From: Actinoallomurus spadix | GTDB taxonomy: Bacteria; Actinomycetota; Actinomycetes; Streptosporangiales; Streptosporangiaceae | Assembly: GCF_024055725.1 (NCBI RefSeq) | Contig: NZ_JAMXMX010000002.1 | Coordinates: 248,001-312,000, forward strand | DNA length: 64,000 bases | Direction of reading: 5' to 3' | Shown: piece after piece, positions 33,350-41,780 of the stretch | How the letters are laid out: every line of letters starts with the position of its first letter | Numbering within the stretch: position 1 is the first letter of the stretch | The notes under the pieces: generated by a model | What the model was told of the DNA's origin: nothing | Databases searched by the model: none | The model's input: only the letters and a program-made list of their open reading frames with translations | Position numbers and translations under genes: made by a program

Positions 33350-34372
33350 ATGAGACAGAGCATGAAGCGGGCGGCGACGGGGGCTTTGCTGGGGTTGGCG
33401 ATCGGGGATGCCATGGGCTTCCCGACGGAGTTCAACGACCTGGCGCAGATCTCCGCGAAGTGCGGTCCCTGGCGCACGATGGCGCTGCCGGTGGCCTCTG
33501 GGCGGGCGTACGTCACCGACGACACGCAGATGACCTTGGCGCTGGGTGAGGGCCTGGTCGAGGCCATGGCGGCCGGAGAACTGACGGCCGATCGGCTGGA
33601 GTCGCCGGTCCGGGCCCGGTTCGTCGAGTGGTCGCGGTCGCCGGAGAACAACCGCGCGCCGGGAATGACCTGCCTCCGGGCGTGCGAGGCCCTGAGCCAT
33701 GGCGGTGCCTGGCAGGCGGCGAGCCAGGTCGCTTCGAAGGGCTGCGGGGCGAACATGCGGGTCGCGCCCGTCGGCCTGATCCCCGGCCTGGACGAAGACC
33801 AGCGGTCGGGCGCCGCTCAGTTGCAGTCGGCTCTGACGCACGGCCACCCGACGGCGCTGGCGGCCAGCGACCTGACCGCATACACGATCCGGCTGCTGGC
33901 CCACGGGACCGGCACCGCCGAACTGCTGCCCGCTCTGCGTGATCATGCGGTCCGGTCCCGGACCGTCTACCGCGCCGACTGGCTGGGGGACCTGGCCGAG
34001 TACGCGCACGATCCCGATCGGGTGTCCTTCATCGCCCGGGGCTGGGACGAATGCCTGTCCGTGCTCGACCGGCTGGAGGCGGCGCTCGCCGTCGCGGACG
34101 CCGAGGCCGACCCGTGCCTGGCCACGGGCGCCGGATGGATCGCCGAGGAGGCGTTCGCGACCGGCCTGTACTGCTTCTTGATGCTGCCGGATGAGCCGCG
34201 TGCGGTGGTGCGGCGGGCGGCGTACTCCTCTGGCGACTCGGACTCCATCGCCGCCCTGGCCGGGGCCTTCGCCGGCGCGTACCTCGGCGCGGACGCGTGG
34301 CCGGAGGAGTGGGTCCGCGACATCGAGTACCGCGATCGTCTGCTGGCTCTGGGCGCCGCCTGGGACGAATGA
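33350..34372 (+). CDS. ADP-ribosylglycohydrolase family protein
   Basis: A 340-residue protein. RAATGALLGLAIGDAMGFPTEF is the family start, YVTDDTQMTLALGEGL carries the first metal-binding DDT motif, and YSSGDSDSIAALAGAFAGAYLG the second (GDSDS). These residues coordinate two Mg ions in ARH enzymes that remove ADP-ribose from proteins or hydrolyse related compounds. The starts at 33350 and 33362 are both possible. It is divergent from a small membrane protein. Confidence 0.9.
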   Translation: MRQSMKRAATGALLGLAIGDAMGFPTEFNDLAQISAKCGPWRTMALPVASGRAYVTDDTQMTLALGEGLVEAMAAGELTADRLESPVRARFVEWSRSPENNRAPGMTCLRACEALSHGGAWQAASQVASKGCGANMRVAPVGLIPGLDEDQRSGAAQLQSALTHGHPTALAASDLTAYTIRLLAHGTGTAELLPALRDHAVRSRTVYRADWLGDLAEYAHDPDRVSFIARGWDECLSVLDRLEAALAVADAEADPCLATGAGWIAEEAFATGLYCFLMLPDEPRAVVRRAAYSSGDSDSIAALAGAFAGAYLGADAWPEEWVRDIEYRDRLLALGAAWDE

Positions 34373-34433
34373 CACCTCGCGTGAGGACGGGGGTGCCGTG
34401 CCGGCGTTGGTCCCCGCTCGTCACAATGGCGCG

Positions 34434-34772
34434 GTGACACAGATCGAGTGGGCCGACTTCGAGAAGGTCGAGCTTCGGGTGGGTACCGTCGTGACGGCCG
34501 AGCCCAACACGCGCGCACGCAATCCCGCCTACGTTCTGACCGTCGATCTCGGAGAGGAAGTCGGCATCAGAACCTCGAGCGCGCAGATCACCGCCCACTA
34601 CACCCCGGAGGAGCTGGTGGGCCGTCAGGTGCTGTGCGTGTGCAACTTCGAGCCCAAGCGCGTCGCCGGGATCAAATCCGAAGTGCTGGTCACCGGAGCG
34701 TACGACGATCAGGGCCGTGTCGTGCTCGCCGGCTTCGATCACCCGGTGCCCAATGGCACCCGGCTGCTCTGA
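34434..34772 (+). CDS. CsaA-like tRNA-binding-domain protein
   Basis: A 112-residue OB-fold protein. IEWADFEKVELRVGTVVTAE fits the CsaA start, ARNPAYVLTVDLGEEVGIRTSSAQIT the middle, and NFEPKRVAGIKSEVLVTGAYDDQG the C-terminal half, in register with the family. CsaA is a small export-associated chaperone-like homodimer of about this length. GTG 34434 has CACAAT (34422-34427) 6 nt upstream as a possible leaderless -10. The gene ends 62 bp after the ADP-ribosylglycohydrolase stop begins the gap. Confidence 0.88.
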   Translation: MTQIEWADFEKVELRVGTVVTAEPNTRARNPAYVLTVDLGEEVGIRTSSAQITAHYTPEELVGRQVLCVCNFEPKRVAGIKSEVLVTGAYDDQGRVVLAGFDHPVPNGTRLL

Positions 34773-34795
34773 GGTCGGCTCGCGGGCTCGACTCT

Positions 34796-34835
34796 GCCGA
34801 GGATTCTGGTCGCGGAAGCGACGAGAACCCTCGGC
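34796..34835 (+). terminator. Imperfect 18-bp hairpin with GGAA loop after the CsaA-like gene
   Basis: GCCGAGGATTCTGGTCGC (34796-34813) pairs with GCGACGAGAACCCTCGGC (34818-34835) with two mismatches and a GGAA tetraloop. It lies 23 bp after the CsaA-like stop. The stem is similar to the perfect hairpin at 33229-33272. Confidence 0.6.
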
Positions 34836-34938
34836 GGTGACGCCCGGCCGATCGGTACAGGACCGGCGTTCGTGCGTTCTGGGGCGGACGGTGGCGAATC
34901 GGATTCGGTTTAATGGGTCCTCGGTAACCGCTGTTCGG

Positions 34939-35775
34939 GTGAGGTGGGCGTTGCAGCTGATCGATCATGAGGTGCCGACCGTGCTGGGCCGGATCCAGGT
35001 ACGGGTCGGGGGTGAGGGGCCGGCGATGCTGTTCTGGCCGAGCCTGCTCATGACCGGCGAGATGTGGCAGGCTCAGGCGGCTCACTTCGCGGACCGTTAC
35101 ACGGTCGTCCTGGTCGACCCGCCGGGCCATGGCCGTAGTGAGGCGCTCACCTCGATGTTCACCTTCGAGGACAACGTCCGCTGCATCACGCAGATCCTCG
35201 ACCACCTCCAGATCGACACCACCCACTTCGTCGGTAACTCCTGGGGCGGGATGATCGGCGGGACCTTCGCGGCGCGCTGCCCGGACCGGGTCGGTCACGC
35301 CGTCCTGATGAACTGCACCGGCTCGGCGGCGGGCCGGCGGCAGAAGCTGGAGTTCGCCCTCCTGCTCCGCATGGCCAGGGCACTGGGCGGCATCCGGCCG
35401 CCCGTGACCGGGCCGGCGGTCAAGGCGTTCCTCGGCCCCACCACGCTGCGGACCCGGCCCGACGTCGTGGCGACGGTGCGTGGATCGCTGGAGCGGGTCG
35501 ACATCCGCTCGGCGGCGTGGGCCGTCAAGAGCGTCGTACCGGCCCGCCCGGACCAGCTCGGCCTGCTCGGCTCCATCCGGACTCCGGTCCTGGTCATCGC
35601 CGGGAAGGAGGACGGGACGTTCCCCGTCGCCGAGACCCGTGTCATGGCCGACGCGATCCCCGGCTCCACCCTTCGGATCCTGGACGGGGTCGCCCACCTC
35701 GCCGCCCTGGAGAACCCAGAACTGACCAATCGGTTGATCGACGAGTTCCTCGCGTCGCCTGATCTCGCTCTTTGA
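34939..35775 (+). CDS. Alpha/beta hydrolase
   Basis: A 278-residue hydrolase. VLVDPPGHGRSEAL is the oxyanion region, VGNSWGG the nucleophile elbow (Ser), VIAGKEDGTFPV the acidic residue (Asp) and ILDGVAHLAALENP the catalytic His. The lid region is short. The product class is broad: esterases, haloalkane dehalogenase-like and lactonases share these motifs. The start is uncertain: GTG 34939 and TTG 34951 (with GAGGTGGG just upstream) are both possible, and an extended frame begins at 34717 within the previous gene. Confidence 0.8.
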   Translation: MRWALQLIDHEVPTVLGRIQVRVGGEGPAMLFWPSLLMTGEMWQAQAAHFADRYTVVLVDPPGHGRSEALTSMFTFEDNVRCITQILDHLQIDTTHFVGNSWGGMIGGTFAARCPDRVGHAVLMNCTGSAAGRRQKLEFALLLRMARALGGIRPPVTGPAVKAFLGPTTLRTRPDVVATVRGSLERVDIRSAAWAVKSVVPARPDQLGLLGSIRTPVLVIAGKEDGTFPVAETRVMADAIPGSTLRILDGVAHLAALENPELTNRLIDEFLASPDLAL

Positions 35776-35979
35776 CCGCGCCGCACCGAGACGAATCCGC
35801 ACCGAGACGAATCCGCCCGAGTGTGGTTCGATCGCAGCAGCGACGCCTGCTCGTAGCGGCGATGGGACGGATCTATGACCACCTGGCGGAAGTCCGGCCA
35901 CAGCGGTGGCACCAGCGTTCAGTCCGACCGCGTTGAGGCGGCTCTCCTCGGGGCCGCCGGCCGGCGCGGCTGAAGCGCC

Positions 35980-36894
35980 GTGGGCGGGGCGTCGGTGCCG
36001 TTCCGGTATCGGTCGTTGGACGCCGACAGCGGCCGGTGGGACGGATTTCCGTTCCGGGACGGCGACATCGTGATCAGCACGCGGCCCAGGAGCGGGACCA
36101 CCTGGATGCAGATGATCTGCGCGCTGCTGATCTTCCAGACGCCGGAGCTCCCCGCTCCGCTGAGCCGGCTGTCACCGTGGCTCGATCACCTGACGATGCC
36201 GCGTGGCGAGGTGTACGCGCTGCTCGCGCGGCAACGGCATCGCCGGTTCATCAAGACGCATACACCGCTGGACGGTCTGCCCATCGATCGCCGCGTCACG
36301 TACGTCGTGACGGCTCGGCACCCGCTCGACCTGGCGGTGTCGCTCTACCACCACACCACGAACATCGACATCGCCCGGATGCGGGAGCTGACCGGCAACG
36401 CGTTGCCCACCGAGGCGTCGGCGGCACGCAGGACGTTGCGGGACTGGCTGCTCGCCTGGATCGGGCATGACACAGATCCGCGTACGAACCCGGACTCGTT
36501 GCCCGGGGTCATGCGGCACCTGAGTGACGCCTGGGCCAGGCGCGGTGCCGGCAACGTGGTGCTGATCCGCTATGACGACCTGTGCCGCGACCTGGAAGGT
36601 CGGATGCGCGGGCTCGCGGAGCGCCTCGGCCTGGCCGTGCCCGAGCCCGTCTGGCCGGGGCTGGTGCGGGCGGCGACCTTCACGCGGATGCGGGCCGGCG
36701 CCGATCGGTACGTCCCCGGCGACGGGATCATCAAGAACGACACGTCGTTCTTCCGCCGTGGCAGTCCCGGTGCCGGCGAGGAGATCCTCACCGGCGAGGA
36801 GATCGCCCGCTATCACACCCGCGTGGCGGCACTGGCACCGCCGGACCTCGTCGCCTGGCTCCACGCGCCCGGCGGACCGTCTGCACGGCCCTGA
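35980..36894 (+). CDS. Sulfotransferase
   Basis: A 304-residue PAPS-dependent sulfotransferase. VISTRPRSGTTWMQ is the 5'-phosphosulfate loop. RFIKTHTPLDGLP follows, with YVVTARHPLDLAVSLYHH carrying the 3'-phosphate-binding Arg/Ser, and NVVLIRYDDLCRDLEGRM lies before the C-terminal helix. FFRRGSPG near the end completes the PAPS site. The acceptor is unknown. It is convergent with the LanM gene 91 bp away, which makes a tailoring role possible but unproven. GTG 35980 is the likely start. Confidence 0.85.
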   Translation: MGGASVPFRYRSLDADSGRWDGFPFRDGDIVISTRPRSGTTWMQMICALLIFQTPELPAPLSRLSPWLDHLTMPRGEVYALLARQRHRRFIKTHTPLDGLPIDRRVTYVVTARHPLDLAVSLYHHTTNIDIARMRELTGNALPTEASAARRTLRDWLLAWIGHDTDPRTNPDSLPGVMRHLSDAWARRGAGNVVLIRYDDLCRDLEGRMRGLAERLGLAVPEPVWPGLVRAATFTRMRAGADRYVPGDGIIKNDTSFFRRGSPGAGEEILTGEEIARYHTRVAALAPPDLVAWLHAPGGPSARP

Positions 36895-36985
36895 GCCGGG
36901 CCGGGAGGAAGGCGGGGTGGGCCGGCGCGACGCCGGGCTTGCGCGATGTCGGGCCGTCACCGCGCGGCTTGACGGCTCTGTCGCC

Positions 36986-39859
36986 TCAGTCCGGCTTCAG
37001 AATCGATGGCAGGTCGCTGTCGGGGTGTAGCCGCAACAACTGGTAGGCCATACCGCCCAGGCCGGCGAGCAGGCCCGGGGAGTACGCGTCCCGCGCCAGT
37101 CCGCTGACCGGCCCGTTGTCCTCGATGCTGGTGATGATCCGCGCGTCGAGCCCGAGCCGGTCCAGTCCGGCCGGGGCACGGCCGAGTGCCAGGGCGTCGT
37201 CGAACAGTTCCCAGCAGCCCAGGTCACCGTGGCACAGAGTGTGGTTCCAATCGAACCCGCGCCGGGCGGCGAGGTCGGCCGCCCGCCCCACCAGGTCGGC
37301 CGCGGCGTCCCAGCCTCGGCGCGTCAGGTCGGCGGCGGCGATTCCGATGCCGACGGCGCCGTGACACCAGGCGGCCGAGAACACGTCCTCGTCGGGGTCG
37401 CGGAGGTCGACCCAGCCGCCGGCGGCCGGGTCGTAGAGGGTCTCCTCGAAGGCGAACGCCGCCCGCGCGGCGGCGGCGAACCGCGTGTCACCGGTGGCCG
37501 ACGCGAGCCGCGCCAGGGCCCACCCGATGCCGGTGACGCCGTGGGCGAAGCCGCCGATGCCGTCGGGCCACTGCGGGGAGGGCCAGCACAGGGTCCCCGC
37601 CTTGTGCCGGGCGTCGGCGATGAGCCGCTCGCCGATGACGGCGGCCTGGCGTGTCCAACGCTCCTCGCCGGTCACGGCGGCGAGCCGGAGCAGCGGCACG
37701 ATCGCCCCGGCCATCCCGGTCAGCACGTCGAACCGGTCGTCGGCCGCGACCGCCTCGGGCAGCAGCGCGGCGAGCGCGCGGGCGCGGTCCAGGCCGTCCG
37801 GACCGGCCGCCTCCCAGGAGTGCAACGTCAGCCACGCCCAGATCTGCGACCCGAGCCCGATGTACCCGCCGGGCGGCGGTGGGCGCAACCGGGCCTCCGC
37901 CCGGCGTACGGCGGCGTCCTTGTCCTCCGCCGCGCGTACGGTGCGCAGCACGTCTTCGAGCAGCCCGGCCATGCCGTCGACGTCGTCCGCCCGGCCGGCC
38001 GCGCTCTCCCGACGGTACGCGGCGAGTAGGACGGCCACTCCGGACAGGCCGCCGTAGGTGTCCGGTCCCAGCGGTTGCACGGCCCAGCCGGCCGGGCCGA
38101 GCACCGGTGCGATCCACGTGACGGTGCCGTCCTCGGCGCGGAGCGCGGCGTCGCGGAGCTCGCGGATCAGCGCTGCGGCGATCCGGCGCCGCCTGCGGTC
38201 CAGGTCGTCGCGGCGTGGCCGGTCCGCCCTCATCCGCCGATCGCCCGGCAGCCAGCCGTCGTTGAGGTACGCGCTGACCAGCGTCGCCCGGATGACCTGG
38301 GTGTCCAGGCGGAGGTCCGCCGTACGCCACCGGTCCAGTGCAGCCGCCACGAGGTCCTGTTCGGGCAGGTACGCGGTGCCGCGCGGGCCGTCCAGCCGCC
38401 CGCGACGGGGTGTGGTGGAAAAGAACGGGACGTCCCCGTCGAGCAGGTCGGCGACCTCCGCCGCGACGACCTCCGGGTCGCCCGGTGCGCCGGGAACGTG
38501 CTCGGCCATCGTGGTCAGCAGGTCCACGGCGCGGTCCACGGCGGCGCCGGGGCCGTGCAGGGACACTGGATGCCACAGCATCCGTGCGATCTCGGTGTAC
38601 GCCTCGGTGGAACGCAGGACGACGCGGATCGGGCAGTCGGCGAACCGGGAGAGGAGCGGTTCCAGGCCGCCGGTCCGGTCCAGGGACCGCAAGGCGTCCG
38701 TCGCCTCGGCGAAGCCGTCGAGGACGCGTTCCCAGTGGTCGGCGAGGACCGGGACGGGGCTGGGGTGACTTGCGCCGATCGCCGGCTCGACCGGCCGGGT
38801 GCCGATGCGGGCCTGGTCGCTGCCGGCGTCGACGATGACCGGCAACTCGGGGAACGGCTGCTCGCCGGGCAGCGACCCCGCCGCGGAGGCGTCGACGCCG
38901 CGCCAACCGAGGGCGGTGCCCCGGTTGGGCAGCATTCCGGTCCGCAGGACGGTCGCGCCCACCAGGGCGCGGGCCCGGTCGGGGGCGAGCCCGAGCCCGG
39001 ACGGGGAAATCGGGTGCACCGGGGTGAACAGCGTCTCGCAGTCCACCACGACCGGCACCGGTCCGCAGGCGATGACGTTCTCGGCGTGCAGGTCGCTGCC
39101 GCCGAGCAGCCGCATGACGCCCAGCCAGTGCCCGATGCCGCGGTAGAAGGCGGACAGCTCCCCGGCGTCCGCGCAGTACCGGTGGGTCACGAACTCGGCC
39201 CAGCCGTATCCGTCGCGCGGCACAACGCGGGGGACCCGGATCCGTACGTTCTCCGGGACGTCGCGGAAGACCTCGGCCAGCGTCGCGCCGAGCACGGCGT
39301 CCACGCTCATCGATCGCGGCTTGTAGACGACCGTGCCGGCGCCGAACTGCAGAACGGCCACGGTCTGGCCGGATCGATGGCTGTCCCCGGCGCCGAAGGT
39401 GACCCGGGACAGCGGGCCGGGGTCCGCGCCGAGCAGCCGCGCCGGCACGTCCCGGTCCGCGGCGAGCCGGCGGGCCAGCGTCAGTGCCGCGGAACTCCGC
39501 CCCGACAGCATCGTGCGCAGCCGGGACAGCAGCGGAGGGTAATGCGCGGTCAGCGATTCCCAGTACCGCGGAGACGACGACAGCTCCGCGAATTCGGCCC
39601 AGCGCGCGGCGGGATCACCGGCCGTCAGACGGCCGGTGATCCGCGCGGCGTTCAATTCCAGGATGAGGACGCGGGCGACCTTCCGGTGGGCCGTCTCGTA
39701 CAGCGCGGTCGCCGTGCCGTTCCGGATCGCCGTCCGTTCGGATTCGGCGAGGCCCGGGACGGAGGCGAGGCGTTCCGACAGTTGGTCCAGGGTCGGTTCG
39801 ACCAGGCAGCGCAGCGACCGGGTGAGGTCACCGACGGCGGCACCCGTGCCGGTGCTCAC
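36986..39859 (-). CDS. Class II lanthipeptide synthetase (LanM)
   Basis: A 957-residue bifunctional enzyme. The N-terminal dehydratase half (residues about 90-550) has VVYKPRSMSVDAVLG, GWAEFVTHRYCADAG and GGSDLHAENVIA, the phosphorylation/elimination site. The LanC-like cyclase half (about 620-957) has the zinc ligands at WCHGAVGIG (near residue 832) and LCHGDLG (near 874). The order and size match LanM. It installs dehydrated residues and thioether rings in the small peptide encoded just upstream. No LanT transporter is adjacent. GTG 39859 is the likely start, 18 bp after the precursor stop. Confidence 0.93.
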   Translation of the reverse strand: MSTGTGAAVGDLTRSLRCLVEPTLDQLSERLASVPGLAESERTAIRNGTATALYETAHRKVARVLILELNAARITGRLTAGDPAARWAEFAELSSSPRYWESLTAHYPPLLSRLRTMLSGRSSAALTLARRLAADRDVPARLLGADPGPLSRVTFGAGDSHRSGQTVAVLQFGAGTVVYKPRSMSVDAVLGATLAEVFRDVPENVRIRVPRVVPRDGYGWAEFVTHRYCADAGELSAFYRGIGHWLGVMRLLGGSDLHAENVIACGPVPVVVDCETLFTPVHPISPSGLGLAPDRARALVGATVLRTGMLPNRGTALGWRGVDASAAGSLPGEQPFPELPVIVDAGSDQARIGTRPVEPAIGASHPSPVPVLADHWERVLDGFAEATDALRSLDRTGGLEPLLSRFADCPIRVVLRSTEAYTEIARMLWHPVSLHGPGAAVDRAVDLLTTMAEHVPGAPGDPEVVAAEVADLLDGDVPFFSTTPRRGRLDGPRGTAYLPEQDLVAAALDRWRTADLRLDTQVIRATLVSAYLNDGWLPGDRRMRADRPRRDDLDRRRRRIAAALIRELRDAALRAEDGTVTWIAPVLGPAGWAVQPLGPDTYGGLSGVAVLLAAYRRESAAGRADDVDGMAGLLEDVLRTVRAAEDKDAAVRRAEARLRPPPPGGYIGLGSQIWAWLTLHSWEAAGPDGLDRARALAALLPEAVAADDRFDVLTGMAGAIVPLLRLAAVTGEERWTRQAAVIGERLIADARHKAGTLCWPSPQWPDGIGGFAHGVTGIGWALARLASATGDTRFAAAARAAFAFEETLYDPAAGGWVDLRDPDEDVFSAAWCHGAVGIGIAAADLTRRGWDAAADLVGRAADLAARRGFDWNHTLCHGDLGCWELFDDALALGRAPAGLDRLGLDARIITSIEDNGPVSGLARDAYSPGLLAGLGGMAYQLLRLHPDSDLPSILKPD

Positions 39860-39877
39860 GGCCCGTGTCCAGGAGGT

Positions 39878-40069
39878 TCAGCAGCAGGGGTGAGTGTGCG
39901 AGGCGCTGCACGCGCTGCAGACGCCCGTGTAGCTGGTCTCGGCCTCGATGAGGTCCGCCTCCGCGAACGCCCCGGAGGCGTAGAGGGGGCCGGCGGGGTT
40001 GTCGGGGCCCGCGCTGGTCCGCCACTGCTCGGCGGTGCGTTCGGCGAGCTGTAGTTCCTGAACGGTCAT
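39878..40069 (-). CDS. Lanthipeptide precursor peptide (LanA)
   Basis: A 63-residue peptide. The acidic leader (residues 1-44, with AGPDNPAGPLYASG and AEADLIEAE) is followed by a Ser/Thr/Cys-rich core of about 19 residues. The core holds four Cys (51, 54, 62, 63) and seven Ser/Thr (45, 46, 48, 52, 55, 57, 59) with the ending CC. No GG/GA double-glycine site is present; the boundary after EAE at 44 is inferred. ATG 40069 has GGAGG 8 nt upstream. It lies 18 bp upstream of lanM on the same strand. Confidence 0.85.
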   Translation of the reverse strand: MTVQELQLAERTAEQWRTSAGPDNPAGPLYASGAFAEADLIEAETSYTGVCSACSASHTHPCC

Positions 40070-40287
40070 GGGGGTGCCTCCGGGTGGCAGTGCGCCGATC
40101 GATCGGATCAGCGATTCGGCTCATCGTGCCATCGCCGGAAAGCGCCACAAACTAACTCAAAAGGACCCGCAACCATCCTCGGCGGTAATGCTTGACTGTC
40201 CATTCCGGTACGCCCATTGACGGTTCGCTGGTTTTGGGGTGGCATCGAACCTTCATAAAGAGCCGACGTACGAAAAGGGCGTCCGCT

Positions 40288-41205
40288 TCAGGCCGGAATG
40301 GCGTAAAGAATCAGCGGGAGGACGGCGACGAGGGTCGCGGCGGCGAGCATCGCGCCGCGGAGCGGGCGCGGCAGCGGCGCGGGGGCCAGCAGTCGCCGGA
40401 CGCGGATGAGGATGGGGCTCGCCTCGGCGGCCAGGGCGTCGCCGGCGACACCGAGGGTGCCGGCCGGGGTCGGGGCCGGACGGGCGGCGGCGAAGCGCAG
40501 CAGGGCGGTGGCCAGCTCCTTGGCCGGGCGGTGGCGGCGGGCGCGGTCGTCGGCGGCCATCTCGACGAGCAGCTCGACGGCGTCGAGGGTGCGGGTGATG
40601 ATGCGGGCCTGCGGGAAGATCCGGCGCAGCGAGGTGAAGGGCAGCAGCACCAGGTCATGGCGTTCGCGGACGTGGGCGCGCTCGTGGTCGAGGACGGCCG
40701 CCAGCTCGTACGGGCCGAGGAGCTTCAGGGTTCCGGCGCTGACGACGACCTTGGGCGAGCGGACGCCGGGGACGCAGTACGCGGCGGCCGCCGGGTGGTC
40801 GAGGACGAGCGTGCCGGGCATCTCCGGGTCGCCGTGGGCCACGAGGGCCAGGAGGGTGCGGTGCCGCCGCCGCGCGCGTACGACGCCGGCGATCGCGGCC
40901 AGCAGCATGGCGATCAGCATCAGCATGAAGGTGAGACCGGCGGCGACCGAGGCGACGCGGATCGGCGACAGGGCGTGCGGGTCCGTGAAGAAGCGGATGA
41001 CGCCGCCGATGACGCCCTGGCCGTACGGGGCCACGCCGAACCCGAGCAGAGTGCCGATGGAGGCCAGGCCCCAGGCGAGGCCGAGGGCCTGCCAGAGGAA
41101 GATCGCGGTGCGCGGCGTCCGCCACGTCCAGCGGGCGCGCGTCAGCCGGTGGGCGCCGAACGCGCTGCCGGCTGCCACCAGGGCGAGTAGGGCCGTGCCG
41201 GTCAT
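40288..41205 (-). CDS. M56-family membrane metallopeptidase (BlaR1/HtpX-like)
   Basis: A 305-residue protein. There are four hydrophobic segments, near residues 4-22, 30-55, 85-110 and 285-305. The zinc motif HERAH (HExxH, in AVLDHERAHVRE) is followed by a second helix and DDRARRHRPAKEL. It has no BlaR1-type sensor domain, so it resembles the short M56 proteins paired with BlaI repressors in actinomycetes. It could cleave the repressor, a leader peptide, or another membrane protein. It is 6 bp downstream of blaI and 218 bp upstream of the lanthipeptide precursor. Confidence 0.85.
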   Translation of the reverse strand: MTGTALLALVAAGSAFGAHRLTRARWTWRTPRTAIFLWQALGLAWGLASIGTLLGFGVAPYGQGVIGGVIRFFTDPHALSPIRVASVAAGLTFMLMLIAMLLAAIAGVVRARRRHRTLLALVAHGDPEMPGTLVLDHPAAAAYCVPGVRSPKVVVSAGTLKLLGPYELAAVLDHERAHVRERHDLVLLPFTSLRRIFPQARIITRTLDAVELLVEMAADDRARRHRPAKELATALLRFAAARPAPTPAGTLGVAGDALAAEASPILIRVRRLLAPAPLPRPLRGAMLAAATLVAVLPLILYAIPA

Positions 41206-41211
41206 CCCCGG

Positions 41212-41580
41212 TTATGTCCCTTCAACCTCGTCGAGTGCGCGGCGCAGCAGGTCGGCCTCGTCGCCGGAGACGGAGCGCGCGAAGTGCGCCAGCGCGGCGT
41301 CGCGGTCGCCCGTCATGTTCAGCGCCCCCAGCATGAGTTCGGCGACGTACGCCTCCTTCGTCGCTACCGGACGGTAGCGCCAGGCGCGGCCTTCCCTCTC
41401 GCGAACCAGGAAACCCTTCTTTGCGAGCCTGTCCAAAACGGTCATGACGGTGGTGTGCGCGAGGTCGCGGTCGTCCGCGAGAGCGCGGCCCACCTCACGG
41501 GCGGTCGCGCCGTTGTCCCGGTCCCACAGGACCTCCATGACCGTGCGTTCAAGCTCTCCAAGACCCTTCACGGAATGCAT
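41212..41580 (-). CDS. BlaI/MecI/CopY-family repressor
   Basis: A 122-residue winged-helix protein. LGELERTVMEVLWDRDNGATAREVGRALAD begins the DNA-binding domain, TVMTVLDRLAKKGFLVREREGRAWRYRPV contains the recognition helix and wing, and the C-terminal helices dimerise. The ATG at 41580 is favoured over an upstream ATG at 41631 because it has GGAGATAGG just upstream and matches the family start. A double palindrome at 41591-41615 lies immediately upstream, which is the expected operator position. Confidence 0.92.
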   Translation of the reverse strand: MHSVKGLGELERTVMEVLWDRDNGATAREVGRALADDRDLAHTTVMTVLDRLAKKGFLVREREGRAWRYRPVATKEAYVAELMLGALNMTGDRDAALAHFARSVSGDEADLLRRALDEVEGT

Positions 41581-41590
41581 CCTATCTCCG

Positions 41591-41615
41591 GTAGTACTAC
41601 TGACTGTAGTACTAC
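41591..41615. promoter_or_regulatory. Double palindromic BlaI-type operator
   Basis: GTAGTACTAC occurs twice (41591-41600 and 41606-41615), each a perfect palindrome, separated by TGACT. The blaI start is 10 bp away. It resembles the TACTAC-type core of MecI/BlaI sites and would repress blaI-M56 transcription when bound. Whether the precursor is also controlled is not visible: no such site lies in 40070-40287. Confidence 0.75.
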
Positions 41616-41686
41616 GATACGTAGAGATCATCTCCGCGAGCGGCCACCCCCGCGATGGGTGTGATGCCGGGAGGGCGTAAAACCGA

Positions 41687-41716
41687 TTGCCGGGTCCGCG
41701 GACCCGCGGTTACGGT
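41687..41716 (+). promoter_or_regulatory. Promoter upstream of the alaS leader (TTGCCG-N18-TACGGT)
   Basis: TTGCCG (41687-41692) and TACGGT (41711-41716) are spaced by 18 bp. The predicted transcript would start at about 41723-41724, exactly at the leaderless ATG of the small open reading frame at 41724. Confidence 0.5.
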
Positions 41717-41723
41717 CCCGGGC

Positions 41724-41780
41724 ATGGATCTTCACGAGGTGGGGCGGCGAGCTAGTCACGCCGAGCCGGGGGACGGGTAG
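41724..41780 (+). CDS. Small upstream open reading frame in the alaS leader
   Basis: A leaderless 18-codon frame, MDLHEVGRRASHAEPGDG. TACGGT ends 7 nt upstream, the spacing typical of leaderless starts here. It contains two Ala codons and an Arg pair but no run of one amino acid. The stop at 41778-41780 lies inside the loop of the following stem. It could act as a sensor peptide for translation-coupled control of alaS. Expression is not proven. Confidence 0.35.
   Translation: MDLHEVGRRASHAEPGDG

Noticed and set aside
38075-40054. 659-codon plus-strand frame opposite LanM
   Set aside because: It is antisense to the LanM gene, has no ribosome binding site and its composition is typical of a shadow frame.
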